Source: Cannabis sativa
Taxonomy: Eukaryota > Streptophyta > Magnoliopsida > Rosales > Cannabaceae
Direction: 5' to 3'
NCBI RefSeq assembly: GCF_029168945.1
Contig: NC_083605.1
Coordinates: 75,472,969 to 75,536,968 of the forward strand
DNA length: 64,000 bases
The translations under genes were made by a program, and so were the position numbers. Shown here one piece after another: positions 35,573-46,781 of this stretch. How positions within the stretch are numbered: the stretch's first letter is position 1; the number at the start of each line of letters is the position of its first letter. The notes beneath the pieces were generated by a model. That model was not told the origin of the DNA. It searched no databases and saw nothing but the letters and a program-made list of their open reading frames with translations.

Positions 35573-38169
35573 AAAATAGATATGTGTACTTTTGATAACT
35601 AAGAGTTACCTATCAATAGTTTAGAAGGTTTTATTGCTAAAATTTAAAATTTAGAATTAAATGCAAGTAAAGCAATAATTAGGCGCCAAAAACTCAAATT
35701 AATATAATAATAATAACCAGTTACCGCTATCAATTAAAATATGTATATAAATGGTTTTTTTTTTCTATCAAAATGTAAAGAAATAAAAAATCATAAAAAG
35801 GGTAAAAACATTAAAAATTTCATATTTACTTGTACAAAATAAACTAAGTATTATATTAGTGATTCATTATATGATTAAGAGAGGTCTAAACATTAATTTT
35901 TTAATATTCAATAAATAATATATTTGATGCTAATTAATTAGAAGAGTTGGGGAGAAAAATATCACATGTTTATATACTACCCTATCAATGAGAAAGGCAT
36001 AATGTTTTTGCCAATTTTTTTATTAAATCCTTGGAATAAACTTAAAATTGCTCATTTTTTTTAATTGGTTTATATATCTCAAATCCAAAATTTATACCAT
36101 TGTTTTATATATATAAAAAAAAAATTCTCAAATCCTATATGGTGTATTATGTCTTGTGTTGTCTCTAAGATTAAATTAACTCCAAATAATAAACATGTTG
36201 GAATAAAACAAGTGAACATATTCAAAACCATTTCTGATTTTTTGTTCTTTTTTGGAAAATGACACCATGATATGGGCTTTATTTAACAAAATATAAAAAT
36301 GTTTGTCACAAATCTTGATCAAAAAATAGCAAAAACAAAAAGGAAAACACAAGAGGGACCATAATATAAATTTATATATATATATATATATATTTATATA
36401 TAAGAGATTTGACATATTATGTTGTGGCTTTACCAATACTATTTGTTTGTGCTATTATTATGTAGTGTCACTTTTGATCCTCATGATCATCAATCTGTCT
36501 TTGTTTGGGTCCCTTTCTAATCCTCTCCACTTGAATTTTTCTTTTTATTCTAAGAACCAAAGCATGAGATGAGAGAAAATTCAGATAGAAAGATTTGGAA
36601 ACAAACTATAAAGTCAATCATTGCATCTTAAGAATTTTATCATCACCCTTTTAAAAAAAATGAATAAATAAATAAATAAAAAATGAAGAAGAACAAGAAT
36701 TTTATCCTCATCAATTGTCTTAGAGCACTCAATTCAATTTCTTAACTCTTTATAATACCTCATTAATTTTTTTCTATTTTATCTCACACATTTATATTAT
36801 ATCATATATTAATTTCTTTAAATTTTCTCAATATCATTTAAAAATTATTCATTTAAATATATATTTTATTTATTTTTTAAATAAATTTAATTGTTGGAGT
36901 ATCAATATAAAAATTGTCTAGAATATAAGTATTCCACCATTAGTATAAGACACTTTAGAAAGATACACAAAAATAAAATTGTGAGGGCTTAGGCCCAAAA
37001 CGAACAATATTATATTAATATCGGAGTCAAGATGAGGTGATCACGACCCAATAAGGTGAAAGATTGGGGCCCAACAATAATAATATTACACACATATACA
37101 TTTTAAAAAGATTTAAAAAAGTAATATAATATATATAGCTCAATGAATAATGTTTCTCTACATGAATAGTGCTTATATTTATACTTAGCTAAGCACTATT
37201 CATGAACTAAATCTTTGAGCTGTAATAGCTCATTTGATAGAGCATCATTTTTCATTATTTTTTATTTCTTAGCTAAATTTTTTTAGCCATTAGCTATTTT
37301 ATCCTTTCTACTGTGAGTGCTCTTAGAATATTAATTCTAATTATTTTTATAGGCATGTCTTTATTTTATACGTATACATACACATAAATTATTTTAAATT
37401 ATATTTTTAGTATTATAAATTATTTAAAATATATTGAAGACTCTTGAAATGTGTGTCTACTGTAAATCTATAACAGACAAATTTATATTTATATTAAATT
37501 AGTATAAATATATATGTTATAATCCGACCAAATTAATTATCGAACATTTGCAATCACATACCATGTTAACTCGTTAACTCACAAAATATGTTCAAGAAAT
37601 AGACTTAATTTCTATATGTTGTGAGGAGTGACGAGATGATCATGGTGGTTGTTGTGGTTAGATATCGCTTGGAGGAAGCTATATGGATTTAGCCACAACA
37701 ACTCGCGGGTAGGAGAAGCTAGGGCTTGTATTTTGGTTTTGAATTTAGAAGTGGATTAGAGGCATAAATTTGTGATCTCAATGCAATTAAAGAAACTAGA
37801 AGTGGATTAGAGGCAAGTGATATATATTTTGTTTGGACCATTAGATCTTTCTAATAATATAAACGTTTACTTTTAAAAAAAATATATATATATATATATA
37901 TTATCAATTTATACTAATTATAAGAAGTTTTTGAGTGTCAATCTACACACTCAAAAAAAGTGTTCTAGCCTTCTTCTCCTTTTTCATTGAAGCATTATCA
38001 TAAGAAACACTATTGTAAAAATGACCATTTTGAAGTCGCACAATATAATTTTCATCTTTGCTAGAGTTATTTCATTAGTAATTTTTTTTCATAATGGTTT
38101 TAAAAAATTTCTAAGATATTTATTTAGCTAAGTATTTTTAGTGTAAAAAGTGGCTAAGAAAAACAACAA
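35573..38169. other. AT-rich intergenic DNA between SWEET copy C and tRNA-Lys
   Basis: No credible ORF. There are runs of A and TA (36376-36393, 37880-37900). A GTATCAATATAAAAATTGTC..GGCCCAACAATAATAATATT stretch near 36900-37090 is repeat-like. Nothing else is recognised. Confidence 0.5.
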
Positions 38170-38242
38170 GCCCGTCTAGCTCAGTTGGTAGAGCGCAAGG
38201 CTCTTAACCTTGTGGTCGTGGGTTCGAGCCCCACGGTGGGCG
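38170..38242 (+). tRNA. tRNA-Lys(CUU)
   Basis: The 73-nt sequence folds as a full cloverleaf. The acceptor stem GCCCGTC pairs with GGTGGGC and the discriminator is G. The D-loop region has TAGCTCAGTTGGTAGAGC (A box), the anticodon loop is CTCTTAA with anticodon CTT, and the T arm has GTGGGTTCGAGCCCCAC (B box). No intron. Upstream 'AAACAACAA' fits the CAA-type start context of plant tRNA genes, and a TTTTT terminator lies at about 38249-38253. There is no encoded CCA, as expected for a nuclear gene. It appears functional. Confidence 0.97.
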
Positions 38243-38248
38243 CTTTCA

Positions 38249-38253
38249 TTTTT
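38249..38253 (+). terminator. Pol III T-stretch after tRNA-Lys
   Basis: Run of five T residues 7 nt downstream of the tRNA 3' end, the standard polymerase III stop signal. Confidence 0.7.
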
Positions 38254-38561
38254 ATTATTATTATTTTTTATTTTAATTTTCCCAAATTATTGAGAACTTA
38301 TGCAGTGATTTCCTTATTTATTATGAATTTAATTAATTAATATCTCGAACATTATACAAAATGAATATACAAAAATAAGAACAAGATCCAAAGTAAAAAA
38401 AAACTCTACTTTTCAACATTTGCTTAGTTTTTCTTTAATTTTCATTTTTATATTTACTCTTTAAAATAGATAAGGACAAATGGAGTTGTTTAATTTAATG
38501 TACAGAATGATTTTTTCAATTTGCTTTCAACAAAAATTTCTTAAATCACTAAAGCTAAAAT

Positions 38562-40412
38562 TTATGTTTGAAAACTTTCATTATCAGAAGATGACTGATT
38601 TGAACCTTTCATAACAAATTTAAGATTCTCAAGCATTTCATAAATTGAGTATGAACATGGATGAGTTTTATCTGCAACATAAAAACAATGAGTGGTACTA
38701 TTAATGTTAATCCAACTACACCCAGGTTCCTTCTTCATCCCACTTTCTCTCATCTTTGTTCTTACATCAGCAACAACATCCCATTGTTCTGAAGAAGCAT
38801 ACAAATTCGAAATCGAAATAAAATTCGAGGGATTCTCGGGTTCTATTTCGATAAGAAATCTATAAGCTAGTTCTTGCATCTTAGTGTTTCCATGTATGAC
38901 AGAAGCACTAACAAGTGCTCCCCAAACACTTGGCCCGGGTTTAACAGGCATTCCTTCGATGAACTCTAGTGCTCGATCGAGTTGCCCTGATCGGCCAAGC
39001 ATGTCTACAACACAAGCACAAATCTCAACTGTTGGTTTAATTCCATGATCATTAACGACTGAGTCATAGATTTTAAGACCTTCATTGATCAAACCCGATC
39101 TTCCACAAGCCGAAAGAATTCCTACAACTGTTATTGTATCTAAACTTATCCCTTGAAGAACCATCTTAGAATACAATGACAAAGCTTCCTTGCCCTTTCC
39201 ATGTAATCCATACCCCGAAATCATTGAAGTCCAAGAGATTGCGTCTTTACAAAACGACTCATCCTCGAAAACTCGTCTAGCAAGATCTAAGCTCCCACAT
39301 TTCGAATACATATCGATCAAAGCATTGGATAAAGACACATTACAATTCAGTACTTTCCTTACTACAAAACCATGAATTTGTTTGCCAATTCTTAAACAAC
39401 CATGAGAGTTACAAGCAGGAAGAACACTTAAAAGAGTTACCTTATTCGGTTCTATACCATCTTTCACTTGCATCTCATGGAAAAGACTCAAAGCTTCATC
39501 TGAATCTCCATTTTTTGTGTAACCATTGATAATTGTTGTCCAAGTATAAACATTTCTACTCCTCATTTGATCGAAAACTCGTCTACCCTCGAAAATTCTT
39601 CCACTCTTCGAATACATATCGATTAAACAACATCCAAGATGAACATCAAAACTCAATCCATTCCTTAAAATGTAACAATGAAGCTCTCCACCATAATCAG
39701 GCCATTTCCTGGAATCGATACCACACAAAGGCAAAATACTCGAAATCGTAAACCCATCAGGCTTCATCCCATCAATCTGCATACATTTAATCAATCCCAA
39801 CAATTCTTGATCAAAACTCTGCTTCCCAAAACCAACATACCCAGCTAAAAACACACTCCAAGAACCCACATTTCTTTGAGGCATTTCATCGAACACCTTT
39901 CGACAATCACCAAAACTCGAACACTTGGAATACATTGACATTAATGAATTCGAAACAACAATGTCAGAATCAAACCCAACTCTTAAACTCATCCCATGAA
40001 CCAATTTCCCAGCCACCAAGTTTCCCATTTCACCTGAAACTTTAGCCATAGTTGCAAGTGTATAATCATCACAACAACAACACATTTGTTTAAAATACTC
40101 AAAAGCTTTACTATATTCACTATTCCTTACGTACCCATTAATCAAAGTATTCCATAAATACACATTCTTGTGGTTAAACATCTGAAAAACGAGCATTGAA
40201 TCGGTTAAGTTTCCAAAAGCAGAGTATGCAGAGATTAGCTTTGTGGCAAGAAAAGAGTTTTGTGAGAGCCCAAGAATGAGAATTCGACCATGGGTTTTTT
40301 GATTGAGTTTCAAAGAGTTTTTGATGATTGAGAGGTTAATGTAATGGAGAAGAGTCAGAACCTGGTCGAATGCCGTAGCAGAAGTGTAATTACGGTATGA
40401 TAAGTTCATCAT
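38562..40412 (-). CDS. PLS-class pentatricopeptide repeat protein, E/E+ type
   Basis: A single uninterrupted exon of 616 codons, the usual intronless form of plant PPR genes. Repeats run from about residue 50 to 520: for example 'NVYLWNTLINGYVRNSEYSKAFEYF', 'DIVVSNSLMSMYSKCSSFGDCRKVF', 'NVYTWTTIINGYTKNGDSDEALSLF', 'NVSLSNALIDMYSKCGSLDLARRVF' and 'DAISWTSMISGYGLHGKGKEALSLY' (shown only in part). The C terminus has an E domain (KPGPSVWGALVSASVIHGN) and an E+ part (EPGCSWININ, HPCSYSIYEML) but stops before a DYW deaminase domain. Proteins of this class bind organellar transcripts and mostly act in C-to-U RNA editing, recruiting a DYW protein in trans. Organelle and target cannot be read from sequence. 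Start at the first of two adjacent Met codons; no obvious alternative. Confidence 0.95.
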   Translation of the reverse strand: MMNLSYRNYTSATAFDQVLTLLHYINLSIIKNSLKLNQKTHGRILILGLSQNSFLATKLISAYSAFGNLTDSMLVFQMFNHKNVYLWNTLINGYVRNSEYSKAFEYFKQMCCCCDDYTLATMAKVSGEMGNLVAGKLVHGMSLRVGFDSDIVVSNSLMSMYSKCSSFGDCRKVFDEMPQRNVGSWSVFLAGYVGFGKQSFDQELLGLIKCMQIDGMKPDGFTISSILPLCGIDSRKWPDYGGELHCYILRNGLSFDVHLGCCLIDMYSKSGRIFEGRRVFDQMRSRNVYTWTTIINGYTKNGDSDEALSLFHEMQVKDGIEPNKVTLLSVLPACNSHGCLRIGKQIHGFVVRKVLNCNVSLSNALIDMYSKCGSLDLARRVFEDESFCKDAISWTSMISGYGLHGKGKEALSLYSKMVLQGISLDTITVVGILSACGRSGLINEGLKIYDSVVNDHGIKPTVEICACVVDMLGRSGQLDRALEFIEGMPVKPGPSVWGALVSASVIHGNTKMQELAYRFLIEIEPENPSNFISISNLYASSEQWDVVADVRTKMRESGMKKEPGCSWININSTTHCFYVADKTHPCSYSIYEMLENLKFVMKGSNQSSSDNESFQT

Positions 40413-41643
40413 AGCTTTAGCTCAGTTAGAGAGCTTGGAATTTTACTTCCATGGACACTCTGAGAATTTTAGGGTTTCTTCCAGAAGAAGTGATGTGGTT
40501 TTCAAAATTAGTTCCATTATAAATTGCTCAAATCGGACATTACAAAGATTACAATAACACGTTAGAAAGAATTAAAGAAATCAAAAGATTATATTTTTGT
40601 AAAGTGCATTGCTATTGGATATCAGTGTTGTCTAGCATGACGTCTTATAATTGGTTAGCGATATATTTTAAGAGTTATTTCCTTAAGTTATACGAGACTC
40701 GATACTTAATTACACGGTATGATACCGAAAAGAGTGTTAGGCGCCAATATTATTTTTTAACAATTCTCTTTTGTAAATAATCTAAACTGAATAATTTGTC
40801 AAAATAAAAAATAATCGATGAAAAATGTAAACTGAATAATTTGAAGAAAATATAACCGCTTAATTTATATATTGAGTATAAAAATATATTGGATAATAAT
40901 ATAATGTTAGGTGTAATTTAGTATGAAAATGAAAGATGACCATGCATGAAATGAATGAGAATATTTTTAGCTTAAGAATCGATTCCAATTAAGCATAAAA
41001 CTCAAATTTCTCTTTTAGAATAATGAGAGCGATATTTTGATTTTTGAGATGAATTTCAGGACTAAATTTTATACTAAACTATTTTGTGTAGTGGTAAATA
41101 TATTACAATTAGATAAATGATTACTCTTTATTAATGGTTTTGTTGCTTTATCAGCCCAAATCCATCTTCTATTAAATACTTCAATAATGTTGTTGACTAA
41201 GAAGAAAACTAGCATTGAAATGAAGCTCTTGATGATGATTGTTCAACCAATGATTATTATTATAGTAATTTATCCACATTGAGTGATATAATTCTTCATA
41301 TTAAAATCTCTTTGTAGTGTGAGACATTTAAAATTAAAATTTTCTAAAAGAAGAAGACCTTAAAATAGTTTCAAAATAGTTCACAAGCAACAAATTAGTG
41401 AGTAATTCCAACAAAATTATTCATTTGCCATTGTAAATATTAGACAATAGAAGAAAATTAAAAAGGGAGGAATTACAGACAACTGAGCTTTCTACAATTT
41501 CACTCAAAAAAATTCCTAAAAATGAAAGCAAGCTCTAAGAACCAAATATACAGCTTTTACTTTCCCAGCACCTACAAAAAAAATGTTACATGAAATTTGA
41601 TTATATATAATAATTATATATATATATATATACAAGCTAATCT
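40413..41643. other. Intergenic region between the PPR and NLP genes
   Basis: Contains the PPR 5' flank, a MITE-like family copy at about 40612-40755 (TTATAATTGGTTAGCGATAT, TACGAGACTCGATACTTAAT, GTGTTAGGCGCC), and the probable NLP 3' UTR to the right. A TA run lies at 41619-41632. No gene is seen. Confidence 0.5.
40612..40755. repeat. Dispersed MITE-like repeat copy
   Basis: Matches the family core (GCTATTGGATATCAGTG, AATTGGTTAGCGATAT, ACGAGACTCGATACTTAATT, GAGTGTTAGGCGCCAATA) about 200 bp upstream of the PPR start codon. Confidence 0.6.
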
Positions 41644-44600
41644 TCACTCCTCAGTACTCTCACATGAGCTACCAAGATTAGGCATTATATCATGAATTAA
41701 GAGTCTAATCATATTACACCCTGATGATCTACAAACATCCATACATTCTTGTAGATCTGCATCACAGGCTATAAGAACCCATTCCTGATCATCATCCATA
41801 TATTTGATATCAAAAATACCCACCTCCATTTTTAATCTTTTTGCTACTTCTTCTCTGAGCTCAACAATGTTACAACTTAGAGATAATCGAAATCTTATGA
41901 TATCTTCTCTGTATGTTGCTTTTATAGTCACACTTCTCATCTCTTGGCTAACTCTATTAACATTTGGTTGAGTTTCAGTAATGATTATATCTGTTGTTGT
42001 TGTTGTTGTTGTGTCCTTGGGAGCTGCGAAATCAGAGCGTGGAGGAAGAGGTGGCGGGTTCATCCAACAATACTCGGGAACTGATTCGTCTAGTATTGCA
42101 TCTGTTGCGTGGCAAAGGTTTCTCAAATCTTTTGAACTCCCAGCATCCTCAACTAGCATTGCTCCAAATGGTTCTTGAGATTCGGCTGTTACGAGAGCTT
42201 CGGGTACTGAGAAGATTAAGCCGTTTGTTGGTTGGGGCGTTGGCTCGGGAGAACCTTCTACTTTAATGCATTGCTCGTGAATGGAATATGAAAATGGATC
42301 CTTTAGCATTATGTTTCCATTTGCAGGACTACCTTGGCATGAGCCATGAGAAGTTGGGGTCCCTACACTCACTTCTCTTGAGCCACTTCCTGATTTGGAG
42401 TGGTTTGAGCCTCTATTATTCTCGGGTATGTAAAATCCACCGTTTTCTTGAACAAGGTCTTTCTGGATTAATATCCCTCCTCCTTGCAGTTGATCTTCGA
42501 TTTCGGTCTGCCCTCTTCTGCATGAAGAATTGGTTGGTGAGTCTTTCCTTTCCAAAGGGGGGTCATAGTGTACATGACATGGCGAATTTTGCTGATTAGT
42601 CCCGTTCGAAGTAGAAGGCCGTGAAATGGAGGTAACAGGAACAGGAAGAGGACTTGTGGCGATAGGAGTTAATCCAAATGCTCCTTCAGCACCTTGCACA
42701 GATTCAATTACACGTTTTAGCTTAGAGAGGGAACGGTTAACCTTATTGATTTTGCGAGAAGGCCATCGCGAGATACCATGCTGCCTGCAAATGCGCTTCA
42801 TTGTAGTTGGGCAAACTGCAAAGAAAGAATCATCTTAAGAACAATCCGATTCTGGTTCGTAAAGGTTTTAGCAAACATTAAATAGCATTTTAGAAAGGAA
42901 AAAAAAAAGCATACCACCAAGGCTTTTTGCAGCATCTTTAAGGCTCCCAGCAAAGTATTGTTGAAGAACCTCTAGACTAATTGATTTTTCAGTTTTCCCA
43001 CGTTTTCTTTCTGATTTCTTAGTCTCTTTATGATCCGAAACAGACCCGTGATTCATGTTTCCACCATCATGAGCAGTATCTTGTCCCCCATTTGCAGAAT
43101 CATGCTCTACCGTCGATGGCTGTTTCATTAAATCTCGCTGCACCATGTCTCCTCCATTTGGTAAGGCACTATGTCCTTGGGGTGATTCAGCAATTTGAGG
43201 TATCCGAATACATTCAAGGTTTGATTCAAGTCCCCCGTTTGCAGAAACTCTAACAACTTCAACAATCCCTTCTTCCTCAAGACCAATTCCAGAAGCAACT
43301 TTAAGACTCTGAAAATGTTTCTTCATTGTTGCCAATAGGGATCCCAATATAGTATGTTGTTCAGAAGGATTTGTGTTAGGAGGCAGAAAAAATTCAAGCA
43401 CGTAATTATCATTTCCAGTGTGACTGCTCTGTAAGCAGACCGCAAAGCAGCTAGTCAATTCGAACATACGTGCATAATGTACCAATGGATACTCATTTTT
43501 GCAAAACTGAGTAATGTCACTGCTGAAGCATAAGTTGCGAGAATAGAAAGCCCTCCCAGCAACCCCTTGCCCCTTTTGCAAGTGATGCTCAAGACATGCC
43601 TCTCGAAAACCCCACATCCGAGCATCTACAATGTAGAATGCTACTTCGGTTGTGGACATACAGACTTGTCCCATGCAACTACCATCAATACTAGTACAGT
43701 TTTTCTTCAGGCCACCTCCATAAGCAAGAACATTACGATGCATACACGGAACCCATGTCTGAGCCATTGGTAATTTGTGTGTTTCACAAGCTGCTGTCAA
43801 TATCTCCAAAATTTCAGTCAACGCGCTTTGACGACCTTCATTACAAATCTGGTTTACAAGAATTGCCAAGTATTTCAATCTGGGAGAGTAGAGAGAGAAG
43901 AAATGAAGGGAAAAAAATCCAGGCTTATCTTCTTGTTTCCAAAAGGAAGCCTAATTAAAAGGTACATTATATTTGCAACTCACCTGTGTATCAGTATGAT
44001 CCAATATCTCTGCACTTCTCAAATTTACTGCCTGCAATAGAATCAAACTTATGTGACTATCACATCTCACCAGGTTTGAATAAATTTGATTACAATATCA
44101 TATAGGCATCAAATTTTACTTATACAACACTCAAAAGCGGTATACTGTAAAAGCATGCACCAAAACATAACGTTGTGTAAGTAGTTGTTGGAACTTTTAA
44201 TAAAGTTTGTGAAATTTACAAAAAAGAAAAGTGTGAAGTGTATGATAGTGAATAGAGTCTCACATGTGATAAGAGCACTTTCTCACACAAATGTATAAAA
44301 GTGTAACTTTGACACTTGGGTTGGGCCCCCAAGAGGTACCCAGCTAATGATCCTTCGAATTCTTTTAATAAGTCGACTCAAAACAACAACAGAAGGAAAA
44401 ATTCATTTTTTACAGAAACAAAAACATTTTTCCTAAATCAATTTTTCTTTGAGCAATCTTAGGGATGTAAGTGACCGGTCTCCTTCAGGGCAAAGGAATG
44501 CCGTACAGTGAACTGGGCTGTTTTATCCCGGAATGACGTGATTGCTAGACTCTTGTACAATCTGTGCAGAGCCGCCAATCTTTTAAAGAGATCGACGTTG

Positions 44601-46149
44601 TCAGCGACTCAACCCAGAGGCTTCATTCAGTAATTTCGTTCCATTACTTATTTCAGTATAACAGTAGAGTTAATAAGCTTGGCAAGGGAAAAAGGGAAAA
44701 CCAACCTCAAGTGCTTTGCAGACTTTATCAACCTCAGGTGCATAATTGATCTTCTCCGAAGTCATTATAAGCTCAAGTACGCCAACACAAGATTGTCCAG
44801 AAGGTTCAAAAACAGGCAAAGCCAAACTTCCTCTCACGTTGTAATGCTGAGCATGATCAAGTCGAGGGTACTCAGTGATGGAATAGTACTGCACATTTGG
44901 AGTCCATTCAGGCAATTTTTGTCGAAAAACACGACCAGGGAGACCAAGAACTTCATTGGTCTCACCCCCATCTACAGAAAACGAATACATCAAAGACACC
45001 ATCCTATACTGATGGAGTCCATTACTGTCAGGATCAAGAACAAAGGGTTGCCCTGAAGTTGAAAGTACATACCGACACCCGTTCTTCACTGGTGCCCAAA
45101 CCTGAGCCAGAACATGCTGGTCAGTTGACTCCTTCAAATATCTAAGTGCTTGAGTCATCCTCTCTTTAATCCAATAATACCCATTTGGATTGTCCACTGG
45201 TACCAATCCTGAAAATGGTGAAGGAAGTGATCTGTTCTCTTCGTTCCCAACTGGTCTTTGTGCTACTGAATTAGAATTACCTGTACTTGTGATATTTCAA
45301 AGCGAAAAGAACAAATGAGTACTCCAACAGTTACTCAACAACTCTTAATTTAAACAAACAAAGAAATTAAGTTCCAACATGAAATTCAAATCTTTTCTGA
45401 GCTGAATTTAGCAAAAACCAAAATTAGAAAGGAAAAGAAAAAGTTTCAATCTTCAAAGTTCTATATGAACAAGTGACCAAAGCACAGCTAATTCAGAGTA
45501 TGTGCCTTAATCTTAATCTTGTTTGTTCCTTAAAAAAATATACAGCTTAGAAAAAAACTACAATAAAACCATATAATTCCAACAATTAAGCGCCATTTAT
45601 GTAAGAAGAAACACAATCAATCACAGATTATTTTCAACTCAACCATAGCAAAAAACAGATCACTAGCTAGAGAAATAAACAAACGAAATCTAGTCAAATA
45701 CAAAACGAACAGGAGCGATTCAATAAGAAAAACTCACAGGAAAACCGAGAAGAGTCAGCCATGGGTGCCGAATTCGCATGTCGACCAAACTTATTAGAAT
45801 TGTTATTACTATTGCTACTGTTATTGTTATTACTATTACAATTATTCGTATTATTATTACTATTATGATTATTACTATTATTATGATTATTCTCCTCGTT
45901 TTCTGCATCGGCAAAAGCCCAAAGAGGAGAGAAAGGGTGGTCAGCTAAGGAAGAAGAAAAGAGTAAAGGAGACATAGGATTAGAAACAAAAGCGATCTGG
46001 TCCATCGGCCATGGATTATCAAGGTCGAGGTCAAAATCCATGAGAACCTCCTTCGATGACTTTGGCGGGAACGAAACAGTATTACTAGCTATTGTAGCAG
46101 TAGTAGAAGGAGGAGGAGGAGGAGGAGCTTCTTCTTCAGACTCGGACAT
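41644..46149 (-). CDS. NLP7: NIN-like protein transcription factor (NLP6/NLP7 type), nitrate response
   Basis: Five exons on the - strand with GT-AG borders: 46149-45738, 45280-44706, 44031-43984, 43848-42915 and 42815-41644; 3141 bp, 1046 residues. The N-terminal segment (VLMDFDLDLDNPWPMDQI, SPLWAFAD) and the large central GAF-like region (about 150-520; ERMTQALRYLKEST, LPEWTPNVQYYS, VRGSLALPVF, LAQVWAPVKNG) match NLP6/NLP7. An RWP-RK DNA-binding domain lies at about 632-690 with ISRWPSRK at 671-678. A PB1 domain lies at about 951-1034 with the acidic MDDDQEWVLIACDADLQE motif. NLP7 is known to sense nitrate, move to the nucleus and activate nitrate-responsive genes. Odd: a 36-residue Asn-rich tract (84-119) in exon 1, and a short Thr run. 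Upstream sequence is packed with transposons. NLP6 versus NLP7 cannot be separated by eye. Confidence 0.95.
44032..44705 (-). other. Intron 2 of the NLP gene, with a GC-richer island
   Basis: This 674-bp intron contains, at about 44455-44640, a block that is clearly less AT-rich than the surrounding introns (for example GACCGGTCTCCTTCAGGG and GTGCAGAGCCGCCAATC). No long frame is present. It may be a fragment of an unrelated repeat; I could not name it. Confidence 0.45.
45793..45900 (-). repeat. Asn-codon (AAT/AAC) repeat inside NLP exon 1
   Basis: Codes for residues 84-119, about 26 of 36 being Asn, with Ser, His and one Cys. Imperfect AAT/AAC trinucleotide repeat. The frame is maintained. 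Confidence 0.9.
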
Positions 46150-46423
46150 AATTGTTTTTGCTTTTGTTTTTTTGAAAGGAGAAAGGGATGAGTGATTGGT
46201 TTGTGAGAAAATTCTCTCTCTATCTGGAAAAGAAGAGAGAAAATGGGTAATTTGGTAAAATGAATAGAGAGAGAAAGAGAAATGATTCCATGTGGAATCC
46301 AACACTGTTGATTTTTTACAACTTGGCTTCTCTCTCTTTTTCTGCATGTGGATAAAATACTGGGCTATGATTCTCTGCTCTGCCGGACCACCATTAAAAT
46401 TCACAATTACGTATTATATTGTT

Positions 46424-46653
46424 AGGGATATGATTTTGTCCCGTGATGTACTTTCACGGAATGTATTCCGTGGTACATTAGATGAGTTTCAGGGTACATT
46501 AAATGAGTATCAGGGTATGTTTCTACTTTCTAACCTTAATTACCCTTAGATCAATCTCAGCCGTCAGATCAAATAACTTCCTCATCTGATGGCTGTCGTA
46601 CATCACGGATTACAATCCGTGAAAGTACATTAACGGGACAAAATCATATCCCT
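46424..46653. mobile_element. MITE with long terminal inverted repeats, upstream of NLP
   Basis: Terminal inverted repeats are perfect over 20 bp: AGGGATATGATTTTGTCCCG at the left, its complement at the right. They continue imperfectly for about 50 bp (TGTACTTTCACGGA, TCCGTG). The target-site duplication is 8 bp (ATATTGTT, 46416-46423 and 46654-46661), or 9 bp if the left T is included and the right end is trimmed by one base. That fits a hAT- or Mutator-derived MITE. There is no coding capacity. It lies about 275 bp upstream of the NLP start codon. Confidence 0.9.
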
Positions 46654-46661
46654 ATATTGTT

Positions 46662-46735
46662 ATTGGTGTAATTAAGTATTGCTAACCGATCATGGGGTAA
46701 CCACTTATAGAAGGTGATAGACATCACTAGTGCTT
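46662..46735. repeat. Left part of a MITE-like repeat split by the LINE
   Basis: GGTGTAATTAAGTATTG, GCTAACCGATCATGGGG and GACATCACTAGTGCTT match the dispersed family, and the sequence continues as AACAACAATGC at 52276, beyond the LINE. The last 16 bases are the LINE target-site duplication. Confidence 0.7.
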
Positions 46736-46781
46736 TTTTTTTTTTTGAAATTAGCGTAAGTCTTCATTAAGCAACCAAAAG

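Noticed and set aside
44679..45145. Open frames on the + strand opposite the NLP exons
   Set aside because: They are shadows of the GAF-like coding exon on the - strand.
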